Shown piece by piece: positions 8,876-18,483 of a DNA stretch of 37,191 nucleotides. The notes under the pieces were generated by a model. It made no database searches. It was not told where the DNA came from and saw only the letters and a list, made by a program, of their open reading frames with translations. Location of the stretch: contig NZ_BMIR01000029.1 of NCBI RefSeq assembly GCF_014642655.1, positions 1 through 37,191 of the forward strand, in the 5' to 3' direction. The translations under genes and the position numbers were made by a program. How positions within the stretch are numbered: the stretch's first letter is position 1; the number at the start of each line of letters is the position of its first letter. Origin of the DNA: Pullulanibacillus camelliae (GTDB lineage Bacteria; Bacillota; Bacilli; Bacillales; Sporolactobacillaceae).

Positions 8876-10990
8876 TTAAGCTTCTTCATTATCCGTAGAA
8901 GGAACTGGCGATTCAGCTTCTTCTCGATCCTCGTATGCTTTGATGTCTGTATCGGCATCTACATCGGCATTGGCATTGGCTTCATGAGACAAAGCGGATG
9001 GGTCATCCTGCTCTAGCTCTTCATCCGTCCCTTTAAACTTGGAGACTTCTTCATTAAGAGAAAGGGCAATCTCTTGGAGTGTTGTGGCAGCCGTATTCAC
9101 TTCTTTGATCGCCTCGGTTTGACTTTCACTTGAGGCTGAGACCTGTTCAGTGCTGGCTGCCGTTTCTTCTGAAATAGCACTGATTTCTTCTAATTTCGTC
9201 GATAGATTTTTGTTTGCCAAAGAAACATGTTCAATAGCGGTTTGAATGCTAGAGATGTCTCCGTTAATGGAGGTCACATTTGCATCAATATTGGCGAATG
9301 CTTCTTTAGTTTGGACGACATTATGATCCTGTTCATTGCAATATTCATTGAGTTTGCCAGCTTCTTGTTGGACATGGTGTAACTGTTTAGTAATGGTTTG
9401 GATGACATTTTGTATTGTTGCCGTTTCATTTTTTGAGCGGATAGCGAGCTTACGTATTTCCTGGGAAACGACGGCAAAGCCTTGCCCAGCTTTGCCAGCT
9501 CTGGCGGATTCGATAGCTGCATTAAGCGCTAAAAGATCGGTGTTTTTAGAAATGTCTTGGATGATGTTCACAATGCTTGTGATTTCTTCAGATTGCTTGG
9601 CAACACTTTGGATATCGGCAATCAGAGTTTTAGCAATATCCAAGAACTTTGCGGAACCTTGTTCTAGTACATTGACAACGTTCAGGCCTTTCGTATTGGC
9701 CTCTTGTGCCTTGGCGGATTGAAGGGTAATATGGTCGCTCATTGTTTGTGTTTCTTCAACAGCTGTAGAGACATTGGCCAATAATTGCATGCTTTCCTCT
9801 AAATGCTCTGCTTGGTTTTGCGCACCAACAGCTACCTGTTGGACAGCTGAATTGACTTCAACAGCCTGGGCATTTGTTTGTTCAGATACGGCAGTTAAAT
9901 GGGAGGAAGACGTTGTTAAGCTATCTGCTGCCTGGGTGACATTGGCCACAGTCTCCGCCATCTTTTCAGCCATTTGGTTAAAGGAATGGGCGAGCTGGGA
10001 AAATTCATCCTGTCCTTTTACCGGTACCCGATGATTCAGGTAGCCATCACCGATGAGTGAAGCTCCTTCTTTTAAAGCGTTAAGGGAGGAAGAGACAGAA
10101 CGATACAACCAACCTCCAAATAGAGCCAAAAGCACTAAAATTAAAAGACCTAGAATGATCAAGCTTGTTAATAATACATTCTGTATCGTTTGTTGCTGAT
10201 GGTTTAGAGCGCTTTTTTTAGCATTAAGCTTATCAATGGTGTTTGTTACTGTTTTTTCAACAGCCTGAGCATTTTTTTCAAAGGTCTCAAGCGTTTCTGA
10301 TTCAAAATTTTTAAAGTCATTGAGCGCTTGATAATTGTTTAATAAATCAATGGAATAATTGCTGTAATCATTGTAAGTGCTCCCTTTAAGCACGTGCTTG
10401 GAAATATTATCGATTTGAATAAGATTATTGATAAGCGTTTCATAATGCTTTTCTGTCGGATCCTTCAGGAAGGTTGCTTGGTTTAATTCTTGATTTAACA
10501 TTAGATTTTTTAACTGCTCATCACCACTTGCATCAATAATCTTTTTCATCGCAGGTGTATCTTTATTGATCGCGCCAAGCTTGCCATCTTTATCAGTATA
10601 GCCAATGACCTTTTTTGTAGCGGATAAATTATTAAAGGTTGTTAAATAATCCGTAGTGTCATTTTTTAAGGTGCGCGTTTGCTTGGACATCCCGACATTA
10701 TAGGCGTCAAGCTTAGAGATATTCTTTGTGATGCTTTTCATGGTCGTTTCAATTTTATTTTTAATACTATCGCCAGGATTTAATATAAAGGCTTGATCGT
10801 TTTTTCTGGCACTCTCCATATTTGCGTTGATATCAAGCGCGGTATATATCGCTTCGTTTAGTGTAGTTAGCTTATCTTGTTGTTTATTTGTTTCAGTGAT
10901 ATAAGCGAGCATAGCGGCGGTAATAATTAATATACCTAGAATACTAGATAGAAGAATCACCGCAAGTTTTTTCTTAAATGTCCATTTCAT
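8876..10990 (-). CDS. Methyl-accepting chemotaxis protein, copy 1
   Basis: A 704-residue transmembrane chemoreceptor. Order: membrane span at about 10-31, an all-helical extracellular sensor of about 240 residues, second span at about 274-297, HAMP at about 298-350, then the coiled-coil signalling domain. The kinase-contact hairpin is near residues 485-510 ([14 protein letters not shown]). It ends in an acidic tail with several Asp/Ala repeats and no NWETF-type tether. The sensor has no cache-type motifs I recognise. It is paralogous to the next gene over its whole length, most closely in the signalling domain. AAAGGAG precedes the ATG. A sigma-D-like promoter lies about 65 bases upstream. 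The ligand is unknown. Confidence 0.9.
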   Translation of the reverse strand: MKWTFKKKLAVILLSSILGILIITAAMLAYITETNKQQDKLTTLNEAIYTALDINANMESARKNDQAFILNPGDSIKNKIETTMKSITKNISKLDAYNVGMSKQTRTLKNDTTDYLTTFNNLSATKKVIGYTDKDGKLGAINKDTPAMKKIIDASGDEQLKNLMLNQELNQATFLKDPTEKHYETLINNLIQIDNISKHVLKGSTYNDYSNYSIDLLNNYQALNDFKNFESETLETFEKNAQAVEKTVTNTIDKLNAKKSALNHQQQTIQNVLLTSLIILGLLILVLLALFGGWLYRSVSSSLNALKEGASLIGDGYLNHRVPVKGQDEFSQLAHSFNQMAEKMAETVANVTQAADSLTTSSSHLTAVSEQTNAQAVEVNSAVQQVAVGAQNQAEHLEESMQLLANVSTAVEETQTMSDHITLQSAKAQEANTKGLNVVNVLEQGSAKFLDIAKTLIADIQSVAKQSEEITSIVNIIQDISKNTDLLALNAAIESARAGKAGQGFAVVSQEIRKLAIRSKNETATIQNVIQTITKQLHHVQQEAGKLNEYCNEQDHNVVQTKEAFANIDANVTSINGDISSIQTAIEHVSLANKNLSTKLEEISAISEETAASTEQVSASSESQTEAIKEVNTAATTLQEIALSLNEEVSKFKGTDEELEQDDPSALSHEANANADVDADTDIKAYEDREEAESPVPSTDNEEA

Positions 10991-11054
10991 GCAACCTTCT
11001 CCTTTGAATTTGAATAATACTTTAACTATTCATTGAATTGAATCTTTTATAATA

Positions 11055-11082
11055 TTATCGGATAAAACGTTTACAATATTTA
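11055..11082 (-). promoter_or_regulatory. Sigma-D-like promoter of chemoreceptor 1
   Basis: On the minus strand: TAAA (11079-11082), 16-bp spacer, TCCGATAA (11055-11062), against the B. subtilis consensus TAAA-N15-GCCGATAT. The spacer holds the palindromic core AAACGTTT. Confidence 0.65.
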
Positions 11083-11208
11083 GCCTTTTAGGAGAATTTT
11101 ATAGAAAAACTTCGCTTAGTGCTCCTGATGTGATTGCTTAAATCACAAATTAAGTAAGGTTCAGTGACAGAAATCAAGGTTTTATTTTTACCAAAAGAAT
11201 TAACGCAT

Positions 11209-11243
11209 AGAAAAACGAGAGGCTAGGGAACAGCGCTCTCGTT
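11209..11243 (-). terminator. Intrinsic terminator of chemoreceptor 2
   Basis: On the minus strand, AACGAGAG (11236-11243) pairs with CTCTCGTT (11214-11221), then a U-rich run. It separates the two chemoreceptor transcripts. Confidence 0.75.
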
Positions 11244-11273
11244 AAACTTCATGATCATGGCATAGGGAAGCGA

Positions 11274-13490
11274 TCAGGATTGGGATTCATCCTTCTGCTG
11301 CTGGTTGTCTTCAGCAGGAGCGTCTTCTATCGTCTCTGGAACGTCCTGAGTGGTTGTTTCAGAGGAGGCAAGCTCATCCTCAACTACTGCTTCCGCTTCG
11401 TTTTCTGTTGTTTCATATTCTTCTAGTGCTTGGCCAGCCTCTGAATCTTCAATGGAGGCTGCAGCCTCATCAACTTCTGGCTCTTCTTCGTTAGCTTCTG
11501 AGTTGATGTCATCCTGTAAATGCTCTGTTCTTTCAAATTTTGCTACTTCTTGTTCAAGAGCAAGGGCGATATCCTGTAGAGTCATCGCTGACTTATTGAC
11601 TTCTTCAATGGCTTCGGTTTGGCTTTCGCTTGAGGCGCAAACCTGTTCCGTGCTTGCTGCTGTTTCTTCTGAAATGGCACTGATTTCTTCTAATTTTGTT
11701 GAAAGCTCGCTATTAGCTGCTGTGACATTATGAATGGCAGATTGAATATTGGATATACCGCCGCTTATGGAAACAACATTGGCATCAATATCATCAAAAG
11801 CGTGTTTGGTTTGTGTGACATTGTTATCCTGTTCATTACAATAGTCATTCAGCTTATTCGCTTCTTGCTTGATATGATCTAGGCGTTCGATAATCTCACC
11901 GATGACCGTCTGAATATTAGATGTTTCATTTTTAGATCGCACCGCTAGCTTTCTAATTTCTTGAGAAACAACTGCAAAGCCATGACCGGCTTCTCCAGCT
12001 CTTGCTGATTCAATGGCAGCATTTAAAGCTAATAAATCGGTATTTTTTGAAATGTCTTGAATGATTTTAACAATGCTGGTGATCTCTTCGGATTGCTGTG
12101 CTACCCCTTGGATATCGCCGATGAGTGTTTTTGCGACGTCCAGGAATTTTGCAGAGCTTTCTTGCAGGACATTGACAACAGTGATCCCTTTAGCATTAGC
12201 ATCCTGGGCTTTTGTTGATTGCTGTTGCATCTGTTCACTGATGGATTGTGTGTCTTCAACGGCTCTCGAGACTTTGGTCAATAAATTCATGCTTTCTTCT
12301 AAATGTGCGGCTTGAGTCTGTGCACCGACACCGACTTGTTGAACCGCCTCATTAACCTCTACAGCCTGTGCATTGGTTTCTTCTGAGATAGCCGCAAGAT
12401 TTTGCGAGGAAGAAGAGAGGTGGTCCGCTGCTTCCGTCACCTTCGTTATCGTTTCTTCCATATTTGCTGCCATCTGGTTAAATGCTGTCGCAAGTTGAGC
12501 AAGCTCGTCCTTTCCTTCAAGGGGCACGCGATAGCTTAAATTCCCATTGCCAAGAATTTCTGAACCCGTTTTCAGTGTTTGGATCGATTGGGAAATAGAG
12601 CGATACAACCAGGTGCCTACAATGCCTAATATGACTAATATGAGCACTCCTAGAATGATCATTAAAATTAAAAAGACATTTTGTACGGTTGATTGTGTGC
12701 CATATAAATCATTTGTTTTTTTATTCAGAGAAGTTGTAATAGACGCTACCGTTTTTGATACTGTGTCGGAGTTTTTATTAAAGTCCGTCAAAATACTTTT
12801 TGATAAAGTATTAGAGCTGCTTAATGTATCCATATCACTGGAAAGCTCAAGGGATGCTTGATTGTATTGATCGAGCTTATCATCTGAGAAGAAATCCTGA
12901 GCTTTGCTATCAAGATCTTTCAAGCTGTCTTTAAAGGCATTGAGGTTCGCATCAGTTGGATCCTCTAAGTACGTTGTTTGAGCGATAACCATGTTTTGCC
13001 CTAAGGTTGTTAGAGCAGAGTCCTTGCTTTGGGTGATGAGATCCATGATATTTTTCTTGTATTTAGAGATGTAGCCGTTTAATCCCGCATCCTGTGTATA
13101 ACCAATTTGTGTTTTGATCGATTTCAGATTATCAAAGCTGGAAGTATAGTTATCGATTTGTTTCTTCAATGTTGCGACTTCTTTGCTAATACTTGAATCC
13201 GACTTTTGTAGTTGATTGAGCGAGTCTTTTATGGCTTTAACATCACTGTCGACTTGCTTTGCACTTTTATCACTGGGTTCCTGTGTAAAGCTTTGATCGT
13301 GAATGCGCGCATCCTTCATTGTGGCATTAATGTCCTGTGCAGTATGGAGAGCGCGGTTAATCGTCTTAATTTGGTTGCTTTCGTGCTTTGCGGTTAGAGA
13401 TGAAATAATCATAAATGCCGATATGATAATAATCCCTATTAAACTGGATAAGAGTATTACTGAAAGCTTCTTTCGTATCGTCCAACTCAT
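11274..13490 (-). CDS. Methyl-accepting chemotaxis protein, copy 2
   Basis: A 738-residue chemoreceptor with the same plan as copy 1: first span at about 10-32, all-helical Ser/Asp/Lys-rich sensor, second span at about 275-298, HAMP, then the signalling domain with hairpin tip near residue 490 ([19 protein letters not shown]). The C-terminus is a longer acidic, Glu-rich tail of about 80 residues. Copies 1 and 2 start alike (MKWTFKKKL and MSWTIRKKL), so they arose by tandem duplication, with the sensors diverging more than the signalling domains. AGGAGG precedes the ATG. Its own sigma-D-like promoter lies upstream. Ligand unknown. Confidence 0.9.
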   Translation of the reverse strand: MSWTIRKKLSVILLSSLIGIIIISAFMIISSLTAKHESNQIKTINRALHTAQDINATMKDARIHDQSFTQEPSDKSAKQVDSDVKAIKDSLNQLQKSDSSISKEVATLKKQIDNYTSSFDNLKSIKTQIGYTQDAGLNGYISKYKKNIMDLITQSKDSALTTLGQNMVIAQTTYLEDPTDANLNAFKDSLKDLDSKAQDFFSDDKLDQYNQASLELSSDMDTLSSSNTLSKSILTDFNKNSDTVSKTVASITTSLNKKTNDLYGTQSTVQNVFLILMIILGVLILVILGIVGTWLYRSISQSIQTLKTGSEILGNGNLSYRVPLEGKDELAQLATAFNQMAANMEETITKVTEAADHLSSSSQNLAAISEETNAQAVEVNEAVQQVGVGAQTQAAHLEESMNLLTKVSRAVEDTQSISEQMQQQSTKAQDANAKGITVVNVLQESSAKFLDVAKTLIGDIQGVAQQSEEITSIVKIIQDISKNTDLLALNAAIESARAGEAGHGFAVVSQEIRKLAVRSKNETSNIQTVIGEIIERLDHIKQEANKLNDYCNEQDNNVTQTKHAFDDIDANVVSISGGISNIQSAIHNVTAANSELSTKLEEISAISEETAASTEQVCASSESQTEAIEEVNKSAMTLQDIALALEQEVAKFERTEHLQDDINSEANEEEPEVDEAAASIEDSEAGQALEEYETTENEAEAVVEDELASSETTTQDVPETIEDAPAEDNQQQKDESQS

Positions 13491-13575
13491 TTGTTATCCT
13501 CCTGCTCGCTAGTTTGTGTCATTATAAGTATGGAATAAAGACAACCTATAAGTGTTGATATAGTCCCAATTATTT

Positions 13576-13602
13576 ATATCGGACAAAAAATAAGAAAATT
13601 TA
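13576..13602 (-). promoter_or_regulatory. Sigma-D-like promoter of chemoreceptor 2
   Basis: On the minus strand: TAAA (13599-13602), exactly 15 bp, TCCGATAT (13576-13583), differing from the B. subtilis sigma-D consensus in one base. It lies about 86 bases before the ATG. Confidence 0.8.
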
Positions 13603-13708
13603 AGCGGTATTTACAAGAAATTCTTGAATTGTATTTTTAATCAGAGACACATCGTGATAAACTAAAGTGTAGTATAAGCAGGAGGAGATTGCTATCGATA
13701 GTATAAAA

Positions 13709-14497
13709 ATGAAAGAGACGCTAGAAAAAAGGTTAGCCGCTCCTGATCGCAGGATCTCATATGATAAAAAAGAGGACAAGCTTAGAGTAGAGAACAAACA
13801 AACAGGTAAAGGAATCACGCTTTCTTTGCCAGGGGTTCTTTCACGTTATGAGACTGAGAAGGAACAAGCCATTGACGAGGTTGTTTATTATATAGATGAA
13901 GCACTTCAAGCGATGCATACTGAGCAGCATTTGAAGGGGGAAGAAAAACATATTTTCCCTGTGATTCGTTCGACATCTTTCCCGACAAAAACAAAAGATG
14001 GTGTCGAATTATTGTATCGTGAGCATACACCTGAAACACGCATTTACTATGCTCTTGATATCGGACAATCCTATCGTTTGATTTCTAAACATTTTTTGAA
14101 GGAAGCTAACCTTACAGCAGAGGCAATTGATGAAATTGCCCGGTTTAATCTCAGAGCTCTTCCGGCAGATTATCACGTCGATGAAGTGGCCGGCAACGCG
14201 TTTTATTTTATTAATTATAATGATGGATATGATGGCAGTCGCATTTTAAACCAGTCGCTTATAGAGGATATGAAAAAGCAAGCGACAGGAGAGCTAGCGG
14301 TTGCTGTTCCACACCAGGATGTCCTCATTTTTGCTGATTTACGCAACAAAAAGGGCTATGATATATTGGCGCAAATGACCATGAAATTTTTTACAACGGG
14401 CAATATTCCAATCACGTCTTTGCCTTTTCTTGTGGAAGAAAATAAATTACAGCCGATATTTATATTGGCGAAAAACAAACCTATTGATGAAGAGTGA
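13709..14497 (+). CDS. ytpQ: YtpQ-family protein (DUF1444)
   Basis: A 262-residue soluble protein of the DUF1444 family. Visible family features are PVIRSTSFP, HTPETRIYYALD, AGNAFYFINYNDGYD and VPHQDVLIFAD. No biochemical function is known. It forms a set with ytpR and sftA as in other Bacillales. The start is uncertain: the only strong ribosome site (AGGAGG, 13680-13685) lies more than 20 bases before this ATG, and in-frame ATT (13688) and ATC (13694) codons lie between, so the true start may be upstream at a rare codon. Confidence 0.85.
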   Translation: MKETLEKRLAAPDRRISYDKKEDKLRVENKQTGKGITLSLPGVLSRYETEKEQAIDEVVYYIDEALQAMHTEQHLKGEEKHIFPVIRSTSFPTKTKDGVELLYREHTPETRIYYALDIGQSYRLISKHFLKEANLTAEAIDEIARFNLRALPADYHVDEVAGNAFYFINYNDGYDGSRILNQSLIEDMKKQATGELAVAVPHQDVLIFADLRNKKGYDILAQMTMKFFTTGNIPITSLPFLVEENKLQPIFILAKNKPIDEE

Positions 14498-14512
14498 GAA
14501 AGAGGGATAATT

Positions 14513-15127
14513 ATGAATTATTATTATAATAAAGATGGTATCGGTGATGTCTTAATTATTGATCTATTAAAGGAAGCTTCTGATCAACAAGAGGTTGAAA
14601 GAAAAGGTGATATAGCCACCATCACAGCTGGAGATCAGGTTCTGGGCTATAATCTTTTTAATGCATCAACGTACATATCAATAGAAGGTTCCGGTAAAAT
14701 TCATGGAGATCAAGCGCTTGTTGCAACATTGCAGCGCGTTTTTGAAGCGCACGAAATAAAGGCTGAGCTAACCTTTGACGCCTTACCCGATTTTATCGTT
14801 GGCTATGTTGAAGAGAAAACAGCTCATCCAGATGCTGATAAGTTAAGCGTGTGCCAAGTAAATATCGGTGAAGCTTCTTCACTACAAATCGTTTGTGGTG
14901 CACCTAACATCGAGCAAGGACAAAAAGTAGTTGTTGCGCGAGTAGGAGCGGTCATGCCAAGCGGTATGGTGATCAAAGATGCTGATTTAAGAGGCGTTGC
15001 ATCTTCAGGTATGATTTGCTCTGCACGTGAATTAGGTCTTCCAAATGCGCCAACCAAAAAGGGAATTCTTGTTCTTGATGATTCTGAAACAATTGGTAGT
15101 GCCTTTGTTCATACAGAAAATCACTAG
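14513..15127 (+). CDS. ytpR: YtpR tRNA-binding-domain protein
   Basis: A 204-residue protein: an N-terminal DUF4479 region (about 1-90) followed by a tRNA-binding OB-fold (about 92-195), like the EMAP/PheT N-terminal module. Signatures are VGYVEEKTAHPDADKLSVCQV, split around residue 100, GAPNIEQGQKVVVA and SSGMICSARELGL. It binds RNA in relatives; its cellular job is unknown. It starts 16 bases after ytpQ with AGAGGGAT, so the two are co-transcribed. Confidence 0.88.
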   Translation: MNYYYNKDGIGDVLIIDLLKEASDQQEVERKGDIATITAGDQVLGYNLFNASTYISIEGSGKIHGDQALVATLQRVFEAHEIKAELTFDALPDFIVGYVEEKTAHPDADKLSVCQVNIGEASSLQIVCGAPNIEQGQKVVVARVGAVMPSGMVIKDADLRGVASSGMICSARELGLPNAPTKKGILVLDDSETIGSAFVHTENH

Positions 15128-15146
15128 TCATGTGCTAGTGGTTTTT
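15117..15146 (+). terminator. Terminator overlapping the ytpR stop codon
   Basis: CACTAG (15122-15127) pairs with CTAGTG (15135-15140), extended by AAAA/TTTT flanks into a T run. It may limit read-through into sftA. Confidence 0.65.
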
Positions 15147-15174
15147 CAAGTAGTTGAAAAAAGCGAGGGATACT

Positions 15175-18100
15175 ATGTCAAATTGGTGGAAACGCCTTTT
15201 AGGTTTTGAATCAGAAGATGACGATTTGGATGATGTTGGTCACTATGAGCGCCATCGACCAATGGCAAAAGGACGAATTGAAGCACCTGGGAAGAATGTT
15301 GAGGTAAGAATGCTTCGACAATACCCCAGTGATGCCCAGCAACAAAATACAGCAGAGAAAAATCGCCAACATAAAGCAGCATTAGAAAGAGAAAGTGATC
15401 CATATGATGAACCCGCATATACACGTTCGCGTTACGCTGCTCATCAGGGTTTAAATAAGCATAAATCTACCTACCAAGAAAATAGCTCAAAAGTGAGAGA
15501 GACGGGTACAAAAGAAAAACAAGAAAATAAGTCATACCCTAAAACAAGATTTAAGCCTACAGAAATTCCCTCTCCGATTTACGGCTATCGAAAAAGGCCG
15601 AAGAATATGAGTGAAACCAAAGACAGTCAACAGATATGGGCTACTCATCAGCCTCCTGAAGATCGCCAATCAGATCTTCGTCCACGGTCAACGTCACAAA
15701 GGCATCAGGAGCAGGATGCTTTCTTTCATTCCCGGCACGAAAAACGAGTCAATCATCACGCACTGTCGTCTAAGGTGGATACTGATGCAAAACCAACCAC
15801 TTTATTATCACATGCCCTAGACAAGCAAGGGAGCGCAAAGCGTTTTCGTTCAGAGACGCAGCAGCAGGTAAGTGATGAGATGTCTGTTCCTGTAAGTGAG
15901 TTGGCGCACACAGAAGCACATTCTGGAGCACAGGTTCCACTTATTCAAGAGGAGGTAGGGGATGAAGAAAATAATGTAACATTTTCAAGTCATATTGCCC
16001 CTGCTGATCATCTGGCAACAGACTCAAAGGCGGATGGAACAAGTAACAGTCGAGAGGATATTGAACCAGTAGAAGATAGGCAAACAGGTGAAACAGGGAA
16101 AAAGGATGATCTTTCTGAACAAAAATATGCAGTGACGGCTGAGAAAAAAGAAGAGTATGCTCCCGTTGTAGAAGTTGAAGCCGTCGATCAAGAGGAAAGA
16201 GAGTCTGAGGAAGTAGAATTGGACAGGGCTGTGCCAGAGCCGGTGCTGGAAACCGAAGGCGAGTATTTTCCTGTTACAGAAGTTGAAGCTGACGATCAAG
16301 AGGAAAGAGAGTCTGAGGAAATAGAATTGGACAGGGCTGTGCCAGAGCCGGTGCTGGAAACCGAAGGCGAGTATTTTCCTATTACAGAAGTTGAAGCCGT
16401 CGATCAAGAGGAAAGAGAGTCTGAGGAAGTAGAATTGGACGGGGCTGTGCCAGAGCCGGTGCTGGAAACCGAAGGCGAATATTTTCCTGTTACAGAAGTT
16501 GAAGCTGACGATCAAGAAGAAAACGAGAGTGCAACGGAACGACTTGGGAACGCAGAAATAGGAGCGGCGGCAGAAGTCGAGACTGAAGAGGTGCATCAGG
16601 AGAGGGCAGGGGTATTTGTCCACGAAGTGCTGGAAACGGAGAACGTTCAACAGCAAGAAAATAGTCTATCTAATCAAACAACAGAAAACGGAGATGAAAG
16701 TAGGGGACAAGAAGGAAGAGAAAGACGTCATTCAAGTATTCCGTTTAACGTTTTGATGTTCGGTGCAGATCGTATCAGTGCGAGAAAGAAAAAGCCCCTT
16801 GATCATTCTGAACCCTCTGAGAGGTCTGAACCTGTGAAGCGACAGGGAACAGAGTCTACGAAACCGTCAAGCTCGTTAACTCTTGATCTCTTAAATGATC
16901 CTCCGGAATCATTAGAAGACGATAGTCAATGGATTCATGAAAAGCAAATGATATTAGAAGAAACATTGCTTAATTTCCACGTTAAGGCTGAGATTGTCGG
17001 TCATGTCCAGGGCCCTGCCGTGACGCGTTTTGAATTAAAGCTGCACCCTGGTGTTAAGATCAATAAAATCCTTAATTTAACCGAAGACATAAAGCTCAGT
17101 ATGGCGGCCAAACAGATTCGGATTGCCCCGGTTCCAGGAAAAAGCATTGTCGGCATAGAGATTCCCAATGGTGGACGCAAGCCAGTGTTTTTAAAACAGC
17201 TGCTTCAATCGGAACATTATCTTAACAGTCATTCTCCATTAACCGCCACTTTAGGAATGGATGTTTCTGGTCAGCAAGTGGTGACGGATTTAGCGAAAAT
17301 GCCCCATGGCTTAATTGCAGGGGCAACAGGCTCGGGAAAAAGTGTATGTATTCATTCACTGCTATTAAGCCTAATTTATAAGACGAGCCCTGAGGATCTG
17401 CGAATGATACTCATCGATCCAAAAGTGGTTGAATTAGCTGCTTATCAACAGCTGCCACATTTGGCAGCCCCTCTGATCACTCAGCCCAAAGAAGCTGCTC
17501 TTGCTTTGAAATGGGCTGTTGCAGAGATGGAGGAACGCTATCAACGCTTTGCTAAAAAAGGTGTTCGTGATATTCAGCGTTATAATCGTGCGATACAAGA
17601 GACAGCAGAGGAAAAAATGCCTTACATCGTTATTGTCATTGATGAGCTTGCAGATCTGATGATGGCAAGTCCTCAAGATGTGGAAGAAGCGATATGTCGC
17701 ATTGCACAAAAAGCAAGAGCTGCGGGGATTCACATGTTACTTGCTACCCAGCGTCCATCAGTAGATGTTATTACGGGTTTAATCAAATCCAATATTCCAA
17801 CACGAATTGCTTTTAGTGTATCTTCACAAGCAGATTCGCGGACTATTTTAGATGCTGGAGGAGCAGAGCGCCTCTTAGGGCAAGGGGATATGTTATTTGT
17901 TGAAAACGGCGCAAGAGATATGAAACGTTTGCAGGGCGCTTTCGTAACAGATGAGGAAATCGATCGTGTGACCGAAGCCTTAAAGCACGTTGAACCCATG
18001 CCGTTCTTGTTTGACATTGAACAGATTCAAGAACGTCGAATGGATGTCGAGTCAGAGGAGGACGATCTCTTTGAAGAAGCAGCCATGTTTGTCATTGAAC

Positions 18101-18297
18101 AAGGTCAAGCCTCCGTCTCTAGTCTCCAAAGGCGTTTCCGAATTGGCTATAATCGCGCAGCCCGGTTGGTGGACCAATTGGAGGCTGGCGCAATTATTTC
18201 TGAAGCGAATGGGAGTAAGCCCAGACAGGTATTAGTTAATAAAGATACATTTTCAGAATCGCAACAAAATAAAGCGTTGAATTCTGATTGGGTGTGA
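15175..18297 (+). CDS. sftA: SftA, FtsK/SpoIIIE-family DNA translocase (soluble)
   Basis: A 1040-residue DNA translocase that helps clear chromosomes from the division septum. Unlike FtsK/SpoIIIE it has no membrane spans, the hallmark of SftA. Residues 1-560 form a polar, disordered linker; 334-449 hold three near-identical 36-residue acidic repeats and part of a fourth. The motor follows: beta and alpha domains from about 568, Walker A GATGSGKS at 716-723, Walker B in IVIVIDELAD, and a C-terminal winged-helix gamma domain (about 970-1025) for DNA recognition. It is about 90 residues longer than B. subtilis SftA, roughly matching the repeat block. I used the ATG at 15175 (GAGGGA four bases upstream) rather than the TTG at 15154. 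Confidence 0.93.
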   Translation: MSNWWKRLLGFESEDDDLDDVGHYERHRPMAKGRIEAPGKNVEVRMLRQYPSDAQQQNTAEKNRQHKAALERESDPYDEPAYTRSRYAAHQGLNKHKSTYQENSSKVRETGTKEKQENKSYPKTRFKPTEIPSPIYGYRKRPKNMSETKDSQQIWATHQPPEDRQSDLRPRSTSQRHQEQDAFFHSRHEKRVNHHALSSKVDTDAKPTTLLSHALDKQGSAKRFRSETQQQVSDEMSVPVSELAHTEAHSGAQVPLIQEEVGDEENNVTFSSHIAPADHLATDSKADGTSNSREDIEPVEDRQTGETGKKDDLSEQKYAVTAEKKEEYAPVVEVEAVDQEERESEEVELDRAVPEPVLETEGEYFPVTEVEADDQEERESEEIELDRAVPEPVLETEGEYFPITEVEAVDQEERESEEVELDGAVPEPVLETEGEYFPVTEVEADDQEENESATERLGNAEIGAAAEVETEEVHQERAGVFVHEVLETENVQQQENSLSNQTTENGDESRGQEGRERRHSSIPFNVLMFGADRISARKKKPLDHSEPSERSEPVKRQGTESTKPSSSLTLDLLNDPPESLEDDSQWIHEKQMILEETLLNFHVKAEIVGHVQGPAVTRFELKLHPGVKINKILNLTEDIKLSMAAKQIRIAPVPGKSIVGIEIPNGGRKPVFLKQLLQSEHYLNSHSPLTATLGMDVSGQQVVTDLAKMPHGLIAGATGSGKSVCIHSLLLSLIYKTSPEDLRMILIDPKVVELAAYQQLPHLAAPLITQPKEAALALKWAVAEMEERYQRFAKKGVRDIQRYNRAIQETAEEKMPYIVIVIDELADLMMASPQDVEEAICRIAQKARAAGIHMLLATQRPSVDVITGLIKSNIPTRIAFSVSSQADSRTILDAGGAERLLGQGDMLFVENGARDMKRLQGAFVTDEEIDRVTEALKHVEPMPFLFDIEQIQERRMDVESEEDDLFEEAAMFVIEQGQASVSSLQRRFRIGYNRAARLVDQLEAGAIISEANGSKPRQVLVNKDTFSESQQNKALNSDWV
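16174..16520 (+). repeat. 108-bp in-frame tandem repeat within sftA
   Basis: Units begin at 16174, 16282, 16390 and (partial) 16498, exactly 108 bp (36 codons) apart and nearly identical in DNA. Each encodes an acidic segment containing VPEPVLETEGEYFP and EVEAVDQEERESEE-type runs. Confidence 0.93.
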
Positions 18298-18300
18298 TAA

Positions 18301-18334
18301 TAAGGAAGAAACAATCTTGTGTGTTTCTTCCTTA
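18301..18334 (+). terminator. Hairpin after sftA, probable terminator
   Basis: A 12-bp perfect stem (18301-18312 with 18323-18334) sits just after the stop codon. The tail is not T-rich at once (TAGAATTT), so termination may be weak. Confidence 0.5.
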
Positions 18335-18399
18335 TAGAATTTAAAGATTTCTTTTTACATGGGGCGCTATTCAAGGTACAATATAGAACAGTAATATTT

Positions 18400-18427
18400 T
18401 TGCTTTAACTCTAGTAATGAGTATAGA
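18400..18427 (+). promoter_or_regulatory. Candidate promoter of the nicotinate phosphoribosyltransferase gene
   Basis: TTGCTT (18400-18405), 16-bp spacer, TATAGA (18422-18427). This would place the 5' end near 18434, immediately before the leader hairpin. Confidence 0.4.
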
Positions 18428-18430
18428 TTT

Positions 18431-18483
18431 AGGGGGGACGCGTTTTCTCTAGTGATGAGATCTAGAGAAGCACGCTTTTTATT
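18431..18483 (+). promoter_or_regulatory. Leader hairpin with T run and possible leader peptide before the NAPRTase gene
   Basis: TCTCTAG pairs with CTAGAGA and GCGT with ACGC, then TTTTT, forming a terminator-like hairpin that ends a few bases before the ATG. An AGGGGGG sits at 18431-18437. An in-frame mini-ORF from ATG 18455 (MRSREARFLL) stops in an ATGA overlap with the next gene. Role is inferred only. Confidence 0.4.

Noticed and set aside
15154-15174. TTG start for sftA
   Set aside because: No ribosome site and it follows directly on a terminator; ATG 15175 has GAGGGA at good spacing.
16174-16520. Possible CRISPR-like repeat
   Set aside because: The 108-bp units are adjacent, in frame with sftA and have no spacers.
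16024-16656. Long open frame of 210 codons opposite sftA
   Set aside because: It owes its length to the tandem repeat in sftA read backwards; it is Phe/Cys/His-rich, has no ribosome site and matches nothing I know.
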